DNA from: JANSWY01 sp965228955
GTDB lineage: Bacteria; Bacteroidota; Bacteroidia; Cytophagales; Cyclobacteriaceae
Direction of reading: 5' to 3'
Length of the DNA stretch: 64,000 bases
Assembly: GCA_965228955.1 (NCBI GenBank)
Contig: OZ245848.1
Coordinates: 6,425,410-6,489,409, forward strand
The notes under the pieces were generated by a model. That model saw nothing but the letters and a program-made list of their open reading frames with translations, did no database searches and was not told the DNA's origin. Positions 27,392 to 35,756 of the stretch are shown here, piece by piece. The stretch's first letter is position 1. Every line of letters starts with the position of its first letter. The position numbers and the translations under genes are program-made.

Positions 27392-27430
27392 GATTTTAAA
27401 TGGAATTCACCCTTTCTTGAAAACGGACTG

Positions 27431-27458
27431 CAAATATAGTAATTAATTGATAAAACAA
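27431..27458 (-). promoter_or_regulatory. Promoter of rplS
   Basis: The -7 element on the minus strand is TATATTTG (27438-27431), followed by CAGTCC, and a TTG lies at 27458-27456 with 17 bp between. The CAGTCC extension is the same as at rpsP. Confidence 0.6.
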
Positions 27459-27494
27459 TAGGAGAAAAAGAAAAAATACTGTGATAATTTCAAA

Positions 27495-28187
27495 TTATTT
27501 TTCGCCATCATTTCCATCCAACAAATCTGGTCTTCTCAACCTTGTTCTTTCAAGCGATTTTTCGAATCTCCACGTCTCAATATTCTTCTCGTGTCCTGAT
27601 AGAAGCACATCTGGAACCTTCCAGCCTTTGTACTCTGCTGGTCTGCTGTAAACTGGTGGAGCTAATAAATTATCTTGAAAAGAATCTGTTAAAGCAGAAG
27701 TTTCGTCATTTAGTACCCCTGGAATCAGTCTGATAATTGAATCCGCCAACACAGCAGCAGCTAACTCACCTCCGGAAAGCACATAATCACCAATACTTAT
27801 CTCTCTGGTGATAAACTGTTCTCTGACTCTCTCATCTACTCCTTTGTAGTGACCGCAAAGAATTATGATGTTTTCTACCAGGGAAAGACCATTAGAGATA
27901 TTTTGATTTAGTTTCTCTCCGTCTGGAGTCATATAGATCACTTCATCGTAATCCCGCTCAGATTTCAGTTTTGATATACAAAGATCAATTGGCTCGATTG
28001 TTAATACCATTCCAGCGCCACCACCATAGGCATAGTCATCAATGGAATTGTGCTTATTATTAGCATATTCCCTTAGATCATGGATATGGACTTCAACAAG
28101 ACCTTTGTCATTTGCAATTTTTAAAATGCTCTGATCAAAAGGGCCTTGTAGGATTTTGGGAAGTGCTGTTATGATGTCAATCCTCAC
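27495..28187 (-). CDS. trmD: tRNA (guanine-37-N1)-methyltransferase
   Basis: 230 residues with a SPOUT trefoil-knot fold. Conserved segments are MRIDIITALPKILQGPFDQS, IDDYAYGGGAGMVLTIEPID, IILCGHYKGVDERVREQFIT and EISIGDYVLSGGELAAAVLA, which form the SAM-binding knot. It overlaps rimM by 11 bp, as part of the conserved rpsP-rimM-trmD-rplS block. Confidence 0.97.
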   Translation of the reverse strand: MRIDIITALPKILQGPFDQSILKIANDKGLVEVHIHDLREYANNKHNSIDDYAYGGGAGMVLTIEPIDLCISKLKSERDYDEVIYMTPDGEKLNQNISNGLSLVENIIILCGHYKGVDERVREQFITREISIGDYVLSGGELAAAVLADSIIRLIPGVLNDETSALTDSFQDNLLAPPVYSRPAEYKGWKVPDVLLSGHEKNIETWRFEKSLERTRLRRPDLLDGNDGEK

Positions 28188-28716
28188 TTTGATCGTTGTT
28201 TAGATAAACCTCTAATAAACCTTCAGGTAGACTAACATATACTTTCTTATCATTCTTATCTACTTGAAGAACGACATCATCCTGAATTGGAATGAGTACT
28301 TCATTTTCTTGTATTGTGGTCACAATCAGATTCTGTGTAGGGAAATTGTAAATATTCTCAACTGCGCCAAGTGACTTACTGTCTTCAAGAATTTCAAAAC
28401 CAATAATCTCATGATAATAGTATTGGTCATCTTCTAACTCTGGAAGTGCGGTTAGTGGTAAGTACAATTCCTTTCCTGCTATACCTTCAGCGGACTCTCT
28501 GGAATCTACATCTTCAAACTTGATTAAAGTCTTGGTGGATGAGATCGAAATGGTATCAATAAAAAAAGGAACCAGCTTTTGATTAATCAAAACAAAAACT
28601 GATTCCAATTCGTGATATGTTTCCGGCATATCTACATCTAGAAATGCCTGTATTTCGCCTTCTAGTCCATGAGGTTTAACAATGTTACCAAGTTGGTAGC
28701 AATCTTCAACTCTCAT
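28177..28716 (-). CDS. rimM: Ribosome maturation factor RimM
   Basis: 179 residues assisting 16S rRNA processing and 30S head assembly by binding uS19. The N-terminal beta-barrel starts with DCYQLGNIVKPHGLEGEIQA. The PRC-barrel half has YYYHEIIGFEILEDSKSLGA and the terminal domain VEN-IYNFPTQNLIVTTIQE. It lies 11 bp after rpsP. Confidence 0.95.
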   Translation of the reverse strand: MRVEDCYQLGNIVKPHGLEGEIQAFLDVDMPETYHELESVFVLINQKLVPFFIDTISISSTKTLIKFEDVDSRESAEGIAGKELYLPLTALPELEDDQYYYHEIIGFEILEDSKSLGAVENIYNFPTQNLIVTTIQENEVLIPIQDDVVLQVDKNDKKVYVSLPEGLLEVYLNNDQSED

Positions 28717-28727
28717 GATGGGAAGAA

Positions 28728-29330
28728 TTACTCTTCGTCTTTCTTCTCCTCCTCAGCTGGAGCTTCCTCCGCTGCTGGAGCTTCTTCAGTAGCTGCTTCT
28801 GCTGCAGGTGCCTCTTCAGTTGCTGCTTCCTCAGTAGCTTCTTCTGTTGCCTCTTCAACGACTTCTTCCTCTACTTTGTTTTTAGCAGCGATAGCCTCAG
28901 CTCTTGCTTCTTTTACTTTAGCTTCAGCTTCTAATTTAGCTTTAGCCTTAGCAGCCTTGTCTTTCGCCAAGCTATCAACTTTACCTTGGATCTGAGACTC
29001 TTTACCGTCTAACCAAGCCTGGAATTTCTCGTCAGCTTGCTCTTGTGTAATTGCTCCTTTGTTTACACCAACTTGAAGATGCTTCTTAAGCATTACTCCT
29101 TTATAAGATAGAATAGCTCTTGCTGTATCTGTAGGTTGAGCTCCTTTCATTACCCAATCAAATGCTTTATCAGCATCGATATCGATTGATGCAGGGTTTG
29201 TGTTTGGGTTGTAAGTACCCAACTTCTCAATAAAGCGACCATCGCGTGGTGCTCTAGCATCCGCTACGACTACATCGTACATTGCTAGTTTTTTTCGGCC
29301 TCTTCTAGCCAATCTTATTTTTACTGCCAT
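28728..29330 (-). CDS. rpsP: 30S ribosomal protein S16 with long acidic Ala/Glu tail
   Basis: 200 residues. The first roughly 80 form normal bS16: VKIRLARRGRKKLAMYDVVV, ADARAPRDGRFIEKLGTYNP and AFDWVMKGAQPTDTARAILS. A helical K/A/E segment (about 110-155) follows, then an acidic tail built of ATEEA/APAAEE repeats ending EEEKKDEE. Canonical bS16 is about 80-90 residues, so over half the protein is extension; this is common in Bacteroidota. It is the first gene of the operon and has its own promoter. Confidence 0.97.
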   Translation of the reverse strand: MAVKIRLARRGRKKLAMYDVVVADARAPRDGRFIEKLGTYNPNTNPASIDIDADKAFDWVMKGAQPTDTARAILSYKGVMLKKHLQVGVNKGAITQEQADEKFQAWLDGKESQIQGKVDSLAKDKAAKAKAKLEAEAKVKEARAEAIAAKNKVEEEVVEEATEEATEEAATEEAPAAEAATEEAPAAEEAPAEEEKKDEE

Positions 29331-29377
29331 TAGATAAATTTTGTGTGGATCACGTCCACGGTTTCTAAAAAGGACTG

Positions 29378-29385
29378 CAAAGATA
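29378..29385 (-). promoter_or_regulatory. Extended -7 promoter element for rpsP operon
   Basis: The minus strand reads TATCTTTG followed by CAGTCC, 48 bp upstream of the rpsP ATG. It shares the TTTGCAGTCC core with the rplS promoter. Confidence 0.6.
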
Positions 29386-29487
29386 GATTATTCTTTTGTA
29401 AATACCTACTAACAGACATATGTGCTTTTAGTAAACTGAACTAGCAAACACAACAGGCCATTATTTGCCTAAGCGGTTTTACGATTT

Positions 29488-29516
29488 TTGATATTGAAAT
29501 GCATCAACTATATTTG
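29488..29516 (+). promoter_or_regulatory. Promoter of the 2-oxoglutarate dehydrogenase operon
   Basis: A TTG at 29488-29490 and TATATTTG at 29509-29516 with an 18-bp spacer, a good match to the Bacteroidota TTG/TAnnTTTG promoter, 30 bp before the sucA ATG. Confidence 0.65.
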
Positions 29517-29545
29517 TTTTAAAATTAAAAGATAAAACCTTTCAA

Positions 29546-32269
29546 ATGGATAAATACTCATATATATCCAATGCTCACGGGGCTTATATTGATGAGTTGT
29601 ACAAATCTTATAAACAAGACCCGGAAAGTGTTGATATAAGTTGGCAGAAGTTTTTCGAAGGCTTTGAATTTAGTCTTCAGAAATTCGGAGAGAATGGTCA
29701 TGAGGCAGTAGGTGTTTCCAGTAAAGAAACTGCCGTGCGAAATTTGATTTTCGCTTACAGAGGTAGAGGTCACTTAAAATCTGACACCAACCCTGTTAGA
29801 CAAAGAAGGCAACACGTTGCTACTTTGGAATTAGATGACTTTGGTTTAACAAATGAAGACTTAAACGAAGAGTTTGAAGTTGGATCAGAGCTCGGAATGG
29901 GTAAAGCCACACTAAAGGCTATTCTAGAAAGGTTGAAAAGTATTTACCTGGGCCATATTGGTTTTGAGTATTCCCACCTAAGGGATGCTGATATCCTAAA
30001 GTGGTTTAGAGATAAAGTAGAGACTGGTGGATTTAACATCAACCCGCCGAAGCAAGAAAAGAAACGAATCCTTGATAAGCTTAATGAGGCCGTTGTATTC
30101 GAAAACTTTCTTCATACGAAGTTTTTGGGTCAGAAAAGATTCTCATTGGAAGGAGGAGAAAATACAATACCTGCACTTGATAAGATCATCAATAGAGCTG
30201 CTGATTTTGATGTTGAGGAAATTGTCATAGGTATGGCCCATAGAGGTCGTTTAAATGTTTTGTCCAACATCATGGGTAAAACTTATGACGAAATCTTCGC
30301 TGAATTTGAAGGAAGTACAGACCCGGATTTGACAATGGGTGATGGTGATGTGAAATATCACCTTGGTTATTCCAGTTATATTGAATCAACAAGCGGGAAA
30401 AAGGTTTATGTAAAACTTGCTCCAAACCCATCTCACCTTGAAGCAGTAGATCCTGTGGTATTAGGATATACCAGAGCGCAGATTGACGATGAGTATAAAG
30501 GTGACTTAAAGAAAGCAATTCCGGTTCTTATTCACGGTGATGCTGCTGTTGCAGGCCAGGGGTTAGTATATGAGATAACTCAAATGTCTCAACTGGAAGG
30601 TTATACAACTGGTGGTACAATTCACTTTGTTATAAATAACCAGGTTGGTTTTACAACTGATTATGATGATGCAAGAACAAGTATTTACTGCTCGGATCTT
30701 GCAAAGATTGTTGATGCACCGGTTCTTCATGTTAATGGAGATGATGCAGAAGCAGTGAATTTTGCTGCAAACCTTGCGGTTGAATATAGACAGACTTTTG
30801 GAAGAGATATATGGATCGACTTATTGTGTTACAGAAGACATGGGCACAATGAAAGTGATGAGCCAAAATTCACTCAGCCAAAACTTTATAATAAGATTGC
30901 TAAGCACCCAAATCCAAGAGAGGTTTACTTCAAGAAGCTTGCTGAAAGAGGAGACTTCACTGAGGATGTGGCGGTACAATTGGATAAGGAATTCAGAAAG
31001 CAGCTTCAGGACAGATTGAATGAAGTGAAGCAAAACCCACTACCATATAAGCCTCAGAAAATTGAGGAAGAGTGGCATGCATTGAGATATAGCCAGACTA
31101 AGGATTTTGAAAAGTCACCTGCTACTGGTGTTTCACAAGAGGTAATCGATCAGGTTGGTTCTGCACTAACCACAATTCCTTCTGGCTTTAAACCTTTGAA
31201 GCAGATTGAAAAACTATTGAAGGACAGAAAGTCTAACTTCTTCGAGAAGAAAATGCTGAACTGGGCTGATGGTGAGCTATTGGCTTACGGATCGTTACTT
31301 TCTGAAGGGAAAATCGTTAGGATGTCTGGTCAGGATGTGAAGAGAGGTACATTTAGCCATAGACATTCTTATTTCTTCGATGCTAACACAAACGAAGCAT
31401 ATTGTAATCTGAATCATATCACGCCAGATCAAAAGCAGCATTTTAGAATTTTCAACTCATTACTATCCGAGTTTGGAGTTTTGGGTTTTGAGTATGGTTT
31501 TGCAATGGCAACTCCACATGCACTTGTGATTTGGGAGGCTCAATTTGGTGACTTTGCTAATGGAGCTCAAGTGATGATTGACCAGTTCATTACTAGTGCA
31601 GAAAGTAAATGGCAGAGAATGAACGGTCTTGTAATGTTGTTACCTCACGGTTACGAGGGACAAGGACCAGAGCATTCTAATGCAAGACCGGAAAGATTCT
31701 TACAATTGGCTGCTGAAGATAACTTGGTTGTTTGTAATATCACTACACCGGCAAACTACTTCCACATGTTGAGAAGACAGGTGAATTGGGACTTTAGAAA
31801 ACCAGCCGTTGTATTCTCTCCAAAATCTTTGTTGAGACATCCAAAAGTAGTTTCTCCTGTTGATGAGTTTAGTAAAGGTAACTTCCAGGAGGTAATTGGT
31901 GACAAGTATGTTACCAACAAAAACGTCAAAAAAGTGTTGCTTTGTAGCGGAAAGATTTACTATGATCTGCTGGAAGAGCAGGAAGCTAGAAAAGCAAAAG
32001 ATATCGCGATTGTAAGATTGGAGCAGTTACATCCATTCCCTAAGAAGCAATTGGATACAATATTAAAGAAGTACAATAATCCAAAACTTGTTTGGGTTCA
32101 GGAAGAGCCTGCGAACATGGGATATTGGACTTACATCACAAGGGTATTTGATCAGGCGGATAAAACTACATTGATTTCAAGAAAAGCAAGTGCATCCCCA
32201 GCAACTGGATATCCAAAAGTGCATAAAGCAGAGCAAGCTAAAATCGTACAAGACGCTTTTGACTTGTAA
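29546..32269 (+). CDS. sucA: 2-oxoglutarate dehydrogenase E1 component
   Basis: 907 residues, a thiamine-diphosphate enzyme of the TCA cycle. The N-terminal E1o arm is visible in SNAHGAYIDELYKSYKQDPE and WQKFFEGFEF. The catalytic core has IGMAHRGRLNVLSNIMGKTY, HGDAAVAGQGLVYEITQMSQ and the ThDP/Mg site around VNGDDAEAVNFAANLAVEY and CYRRHGHNESDEP. The C-terminal transketolase half has PHGYEGQGPEHSNARPERFL. It starts the operon with E2, a small membrane protein and E3. Confidence 0.98.
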   Translation: MDKYSYISNAHGAYIDELYKSYKQDPESVDISWQKFFEGFEFSLQKFGENGHEAVGVSSKETAVRNLIFAYRGRGHLKSDTNPVRQRRQHVATLELDDFGLTNEDLNEEFEVGSELGMGKATLKAILERLKSIYLGHIGFEYSHLRDADILKWFRDKVETGGFNINPPKQEKKRILDKLNEAVVFENFLHTKFLGQKRFSLEGGENTIPALDKIINRAADFDVEEIVIGMAHRGRLNVLSNIMGKTYDEIFAEFEGSTDPDLTMGDGDVKYHLGYSSYIESTSGKKVYVKLAPNPSHLEAVDPVVLGYTRAQIDDEYKGDLKKAIPVLIHGDAAVAGQGLVYEITQMSQLEGYTTGGTIHFVINNQVGFTTDYDDARTSIYCSDLAKIVDAPVLHVNGDDAEAVNFAANLAVEYRQTFGRDIWIDLLCYRRHGHNESDEPKFTQPKLYNKIAKHPNPREVYFKKLAERGDFTEDVAVQLDKEFRKQLQDRLNEVKQNPLPYKPQKIEEEWHALRYSQTKDFEKSPATGVSQEVIDQVGSALTTIPSGFKPLKQIEKLLKDRKSNFFEKKMLNWADGELLAYGSLLSEGKIVRMSGQDVKRGTFSHRHSYFFDANTNEAYCNLNHITPDQKQHFRIFNSLLSEFGVLGFEYGFAMATPHALVIWEAQFGDFANGAQVMIDQFITSAESKWQRMNGLVMLLPHGYEGQGPEHSNARPERFLQLAAEDNLVVCNITTPANYFHMLRRQVNWDFRKPAVVFSPKSLLRHPKVVSPVDEFSKGNFQEVIGDKYVTNKNVKKVLLCSGKIYYDLLEEQEARKAKDIAIVRLEQLHPFPKKQLDTILKKYNNPKLVWVQEEPANMGYWTYITRVFDQADKTTLISRKASASPATGYPKVHKAEQAKIVQDAFDL

Positions 32270-32312
32270 TCACAATTAAAAACGAACAAAAGAAATTTAA
32301 CAATACATAACC

Positions 32313-33851
32313 ATGAGCTTAGAAATTAAAGTACCATCAGTTGGTGAGTCAATTTCAGAAGTTACTATCGCCCAATGGCTAAAGAAAGAGGGCGAACAAG
32401 TAGAAATGGATGAGGTAATCGCTGAGTTAGAATCTGACAAGGCAACTTTTGAGCTAACGGCAGAAGCTAGCGGAACCTTACACATTAAAGCAAACGAAGG
32501 AGATACTGTTGAAATCGGTGTTGTGATTTGTGAAATCGACACCTCCGCGGCTCCAGCTGCAGCAGCTTCTTCCACACCTGCCCCAGTAGCAGAATCTGCA
32601 CCAGCACCTACTTCAGGTGGAGGTAAAACAGGAGAAATCCTGGAAATGAAAGTTCCTACAGTTGGTGAATCAATTAATGAAGTCACCATTTCAACCTGGG
32701 AGAAAAAAGAAGGTGAAGTTGTAGAGCTTGATCAGGTTATCGCTGAGATTGAATCTGATAAAGCAACCTTTGAATTAACTGCAGAGGCTTCAGGTATTTT
32801 ACATATTGTTGCTCAGGAAGGAGAGACTCTTGAAATTGGGGCATTGATTTGTAAGATAGAAGTAATGGAAGGTGTTTCTTCTTCATCAGCAGCGCCGGCA
32901 GCACAACCTGCAGCTGCTAGTGCACCGCCAACATCTGGAAACGAAACATACGCAACAGGACATGCGTCTCCTGCAGCAGCAAAAATACTAAGTGAAAAAG
33001 GAATTTCAGCATCTGATGTAAACGGCACAGGAAAAGATGGCCGTGTAACGAAAGAGGATGCGATCAAAGCTCAAAAGTCAGCGCCTGCTCCAGCGAAAGC
33101 TGCTGCTCCTGCTTCTTCCCCAGCTCCGGCAGCAATACCAGCATTTGGTAGCAGAGAGCAGAAGAGAGAGAAAATGACTTCTTTGAGAAAGACGATCTCA
33201 AGAAGATTAGTTTCTGTGAAGAATGAAACAGCCATGTTGACTACTTTCAATGAGGTTAACATGAAGCCAATCATGGATTTGAGAAAGAAATACAAAGAGA
33301 CTTTCAAGGATAAGTATGAGGTTGGTTTAGGGTTCATGTCATTCTTTGCCAAAGCATCTTGTATGGCACTTCAGGAATGGCCAGCGGTTAATGCCATGAT
33401 TGATGGTGAAGAGATAGTTTACAATGAATTCTGTGATATTTCAATTGCAGTTTCTGCCCCAAGAGGACTTGTTGTACCCGTAATTAGAAATGCTGAGTCA
33501 CTTTCTTTCGATGGAATTGAAAAAGAAGTTGTGAGACTTGCTACAAGAGCGAGAGAAAATAAGTTGACAATTGATGAGATGACCGGTGGAACTTTCACCC
33601 TTACTAATGGTGGAATCTTCGGTTCAATGATGTCAACTCCAATTATCAACGCACCTCAATCTGCAATTCTGGGAATGCACAACATCGTGGAAAGACCGGT
33701 TGTAGAAAATGGTGAGATTGTAATTCGTCCTATGATGTATTTGGCTCTTTCTTATGATCATAGAATTATTGATGGAAGAGAGTCAGTAAGTTTCCTTGTA
33801 AGAGTGAAGCAACTATTGGAGGATCCTACAAGGTTATTATTGGGAGTTTAG
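32313..33851 (+). CDS. odhB: Dihydrolipoyllysine-residue succinyltransferase (E2o) with two lipoyl domains
   Basis: 512 residues. Two lipoyl domains are visible, each with the lipoylation site ESDKATFEL (Lys43 and Lys150). Ala/Pro/Ser-rich linkers separate them and precede the E1/E3-binding domain (SPAAAKILSEKGISASDVNG, about 220-255). The acyltransferase core has the catalytic HRIIDG (His483). Most E2o proteins have one lipoyl domain, so the second is notable. Context with sucA and lpdA supports 2-oxoglutarate rather than pyruvate specificity. Confidence 0.96.
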   Translation: MSLEIKVPSVGESISEVTIAQWLKKEGEQVEMDEVIAELESDKATFELTAEASGTLHIKANEGDTVEIGVVICEIDTSAAPAAAASSTPAPVAESAPAPTSGGGKTGEILEMKVPTVGESINEVTISTWEKKEGEVVELDQVIAEIESDKATFELTAEASGILHIVAQEGETLEIGALICKIEVMEGVSSSSAAPAAQPAAASAPPTSGNETYATGHASPAAAKILSEKGISASDVNGTGKDGRVTKEDAIKAQKSAPAPAKAAAPASSPAPAAIPAFGSREQKREKMTSLRKTISRRLVSVKNETAMLTTFNEVNMKPIMDLRKKYKETFKDKYEVGLGFMSFFAKASCMALQEWPAVNAMIDGEEIVYNEFCDISIAVSAPRGLVVPVIRNAESLSFDGIEKEVVRLATRARENKLTIDEMTGGTFTLTNGGIFGSMMSTPIINAPQSAILGMHNIVERPVVENGEIVIRPMMYLALSYDHRIIDGRESVSFLVRVKQLLEDPTRLLLGV

Positions 33852-33853
33852 AT

Positions 33854-34018
33854 ATGAAATTTAAGATTTCTTCAGCAGTAACAATCCTGGCATTCATTCT
33901 GATTGGATACCTCATGTATTTGAAATTTGTGGAGGAGCAGGAAATCGAACCAAAGCTTTTAATACCAGCTGCAATGTTAGCTCTAATTGGTTCGGTATTG
34001 CGTAGGAGAGGAAAATAA
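33854..34018 (+). CDS. 54-residue membrane protein inside the OGDH operon
   Basis: The ATG is three bases after the E2 stop, and the TAA ends 27 bp before lpdA. The protein starts MKFKISSAVTILAFILIGYL and has two hydrophobic segments (about 8-24 and 34-48) separated by a charged loop (KFVEEQEIEPK), ending in a basic RRRGK tail. This is a helical hairpin with positive ends. No family is recognised. The tight spacing within the operon is the main evidence that it is real. It could anchor or modulate the complex, but that is speculation. Confidence 0.65.
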   Translation: MKFKISSAVTILAFILIGYLMYLKFVEEQEIEPKLLIPAAMLALIGSVLRRRGK

Positions 34019-34045
34019 TTAGATAACAACAACTAGAAAAAATAT

Positions 34046-35446
34046 ATGGATTATCAGGTAGTAGTTATTGGTTCAGGTCCGGGTGGTTATGTTGCTGCCA
34101 TTAGATGTGCCCAACTAGGTATGAAAACAGCTATCATTGAAAAATATGATACACTTGGAGGAACTTGCTTAAACGTGGGTTGTATTCCATCAAAGGCGCT
34201 GTTGGATTCTTCTGAGCATTTTCACAATGCAGAGCACAGCTTCAAAGAGCATGGTATAGATATCAATAAACCAAAAGCGAACCTGAAGCAAATGATTGCA
34301 AGGAAATCCAAGGTGGTTGATGAGAATGTACAAGGGATTGCATTCCTGATGAAAAAGAATAAAATCGATGTTCATACAGGACTTGGTTCATTTGTTGACA
34401 AAAACACAATCAAGGTTACTGCTAGCGATGGAAAAGAATCTCAGATTACAGCTGAGAAGGTAATCATCGCAACAGGATCTAAACCTTCCACACTTCCATT
34501 TATTAAACTGGATAAGAAGAGAGTAATTACCAGTACGGAAGCATTAGAACTTAAAGAGATTCCGAAGCACCTTGTCATCATTGGTGGAGGTGTAATTGGA
34601 TTGGAATTAGGTTCAGTTTATGCTAGGATTGGTTCGAAAGTGTCTGTTGTAGAATACATGGACGGAATTATTCCTACTATGGACAGCACAATGGGTAAAG
34701 AATTGCAAAAGAGCCTTAAGAAATTAGGTTTTGAATTCTATTTAAATCACAAAGTAACAGGTGTTGATGCTAAGGCAAAAGAAGTTACTATCACTGCAGA
34801 TACTCCAAAAGGAGAGAAGCTTGAATTGAAAGGTGATTACTGCCTGGTTTCAATTGGAAGAAGACCTTACACAGATGGACTTGGTTTAGAAAATGTTGGA
34901 GTAAAGGTTACTGAAAGAGGTCAGATAGAAACTGATGATCACCTGAAAACAAGTGTTGATAATATTTGGGCGATTGGAGATGTGGTGAAAGGAGCGATGC
35001 TTGCACATAAAGCTGAAGAAGAAGGTGTTTTTGTAGCTGAGCAAATGGCCGGACAAAAACCACACATCAATTACAATCTGATACCTGGTGTTGTCTACAC
35101 CTGGCCAGAAGTTGCAAGTGTTGGATATACAGAGGAGCAACTGAAGGAGCAGGGAAGAGCATACAAAGCTGGAAAATTCCCTTACAAGGCACTTGGAAGA
35201 GCAAGAGCAAGTATGGATACTGATGGTTTAGTGAAAGTATTAGCAGACAAAAACACTGATGAGATTCTCGGAATGCACATCATTGGCGCAAGAGCAGCCG
35301 ATATGATCGCTACAGGTGTAACTGCAATGGAATACAGAGCAAGTGCTGAAGATGTTTCCAGAATGTCACACGCACACCCAACATACATGGAAGCTGTAAA
35401 AGAAGCATGTCTGGCAGCAACTGAGAACAGACCGATTCATATGTAA
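34046..35446 (+). CDS. lpdA: Dihydrolipoyl dehydrogenase (E3)
   Basis: 466 residues, a normal-length flavoprotein. The FAD site is VVVIGSGPGGYVAAIRCAQL. The redox disulfide is GGTCLNVGCIPSKALL (Cys45/Cys50 region). The NAD site is LVIIGGGVIGLELGSVYARI, and the C-terminal dimer interface has the His-Glu pair in SHAHPTYMEAVKEAC. It reoxidises the lipoyl groups of the E2 encoded upstream and is the last gene before a terminator. Confidence 0.98.
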   Translation: MDYQVVVIGSGPGGYVAAIRCAQLGMKTAIIEKYDTLGGTCLNVGCIPSKALLDSSEHFHNAEHSFKEHGIDINKPKANLKQMIARKSKVVDENVQGIAFLMKKNKIDVHTGLGSFVDKNTIKVTASDGKESQITAEKVIIATGSKPSTLPFIKLDKKRVITSTEALELKEIPKHLVIIGGGVIGLELGSVYARIGSKVSVVEYMDGIIPTMDSTMGKELQKSLKKLGFEFYLNHKVTGVDAKAKEVTITADTPKGEKLELKGDYCLVSIGRRPYTDGLGLENVGVKVTERGQIETDDHLKTSVDNIWAIGDVVKGAMLAHKAEEEGVFVAEQMAGQKPHINYNLIPGVVYTWPEVASVGYTEEQLKEQGRAYKAGKFPYKALGRARASMDTDGLVKVLADKNTDEILGMHIIGARAADMIATGVTAMEYRASAEDVSRMSHAHPTYMEAVKEACLAATENRPIHM

Positions 35447-35490
35447 GCTTTGCCAGACATTAGATTAGACAAAAGACAAAAAATTTTTAG

Positions 35491-35513
35491 GGGACCGTTA
35501 GGTCCCTTTTTTT
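35491..35513 (+). terminator. Intrinsic terminator of the OGDH operon
   Basis: Stem GGGACC/GGTCCC (35491-35496 and 35501-35506) with a GTTA loop and seven T. Confidence 0.92.
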
Positions 35514-35544
35514 GTGACCAACTATTTACTCGCTCCTTTACCGA

Positions 35545-35660
35545 TCAACAGTCAACAGTCAACAGTCAAACCCTAAAAACTAAAATCTAAATCCTAAAAC
35601 CATTGTTTAGTTAAACTAGTTTGCCTCAAAACTCAAAACTCAAAACTCAAAACTCAAAAC
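35545..35660. repeat. Heptanucleotide tandem repeats in the lpdA downstream gap
   Basis: Three perfect TCAACAG copies (35545-35565), one 8-base unit, four degenerate TAAAANC units (35574-35601), a 24-base interruption, then five perfect TCAAAAC copies (35626-35660). Almost every unit has length 7 and fits T(C/A)AAAAC-like sequence. They lie in the 310-bp gene-free stretch between lpdA and the HD gene; apart from the terminator I see nothing else in that stretch. Confidence 0.9.
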
Positions 35661-35756
35661 TCGTATCCAGCCAAAAAATTAAGCATTTCTTAACCACCAA
35701 TTCATCATAAAGACATTTTCAGTTTGTACCATTGGTTATCCATATGATTGGGGATC

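Noticed and set aside
28669..28995. Plus-strand frame rich in Ala/Ser antisense to rpsP and rimM
   Set aside because: It is the mirror of the Ala/Glu-rich S16 tail, whose low-complexity codons keep the opposite frame open.
29331..29545. Regulatory RNA in the divergent rpsP/sucA gap
   Set aside because: Apart from the two promoter elements I found no stable hairpin or known riboswitch-like pattern.
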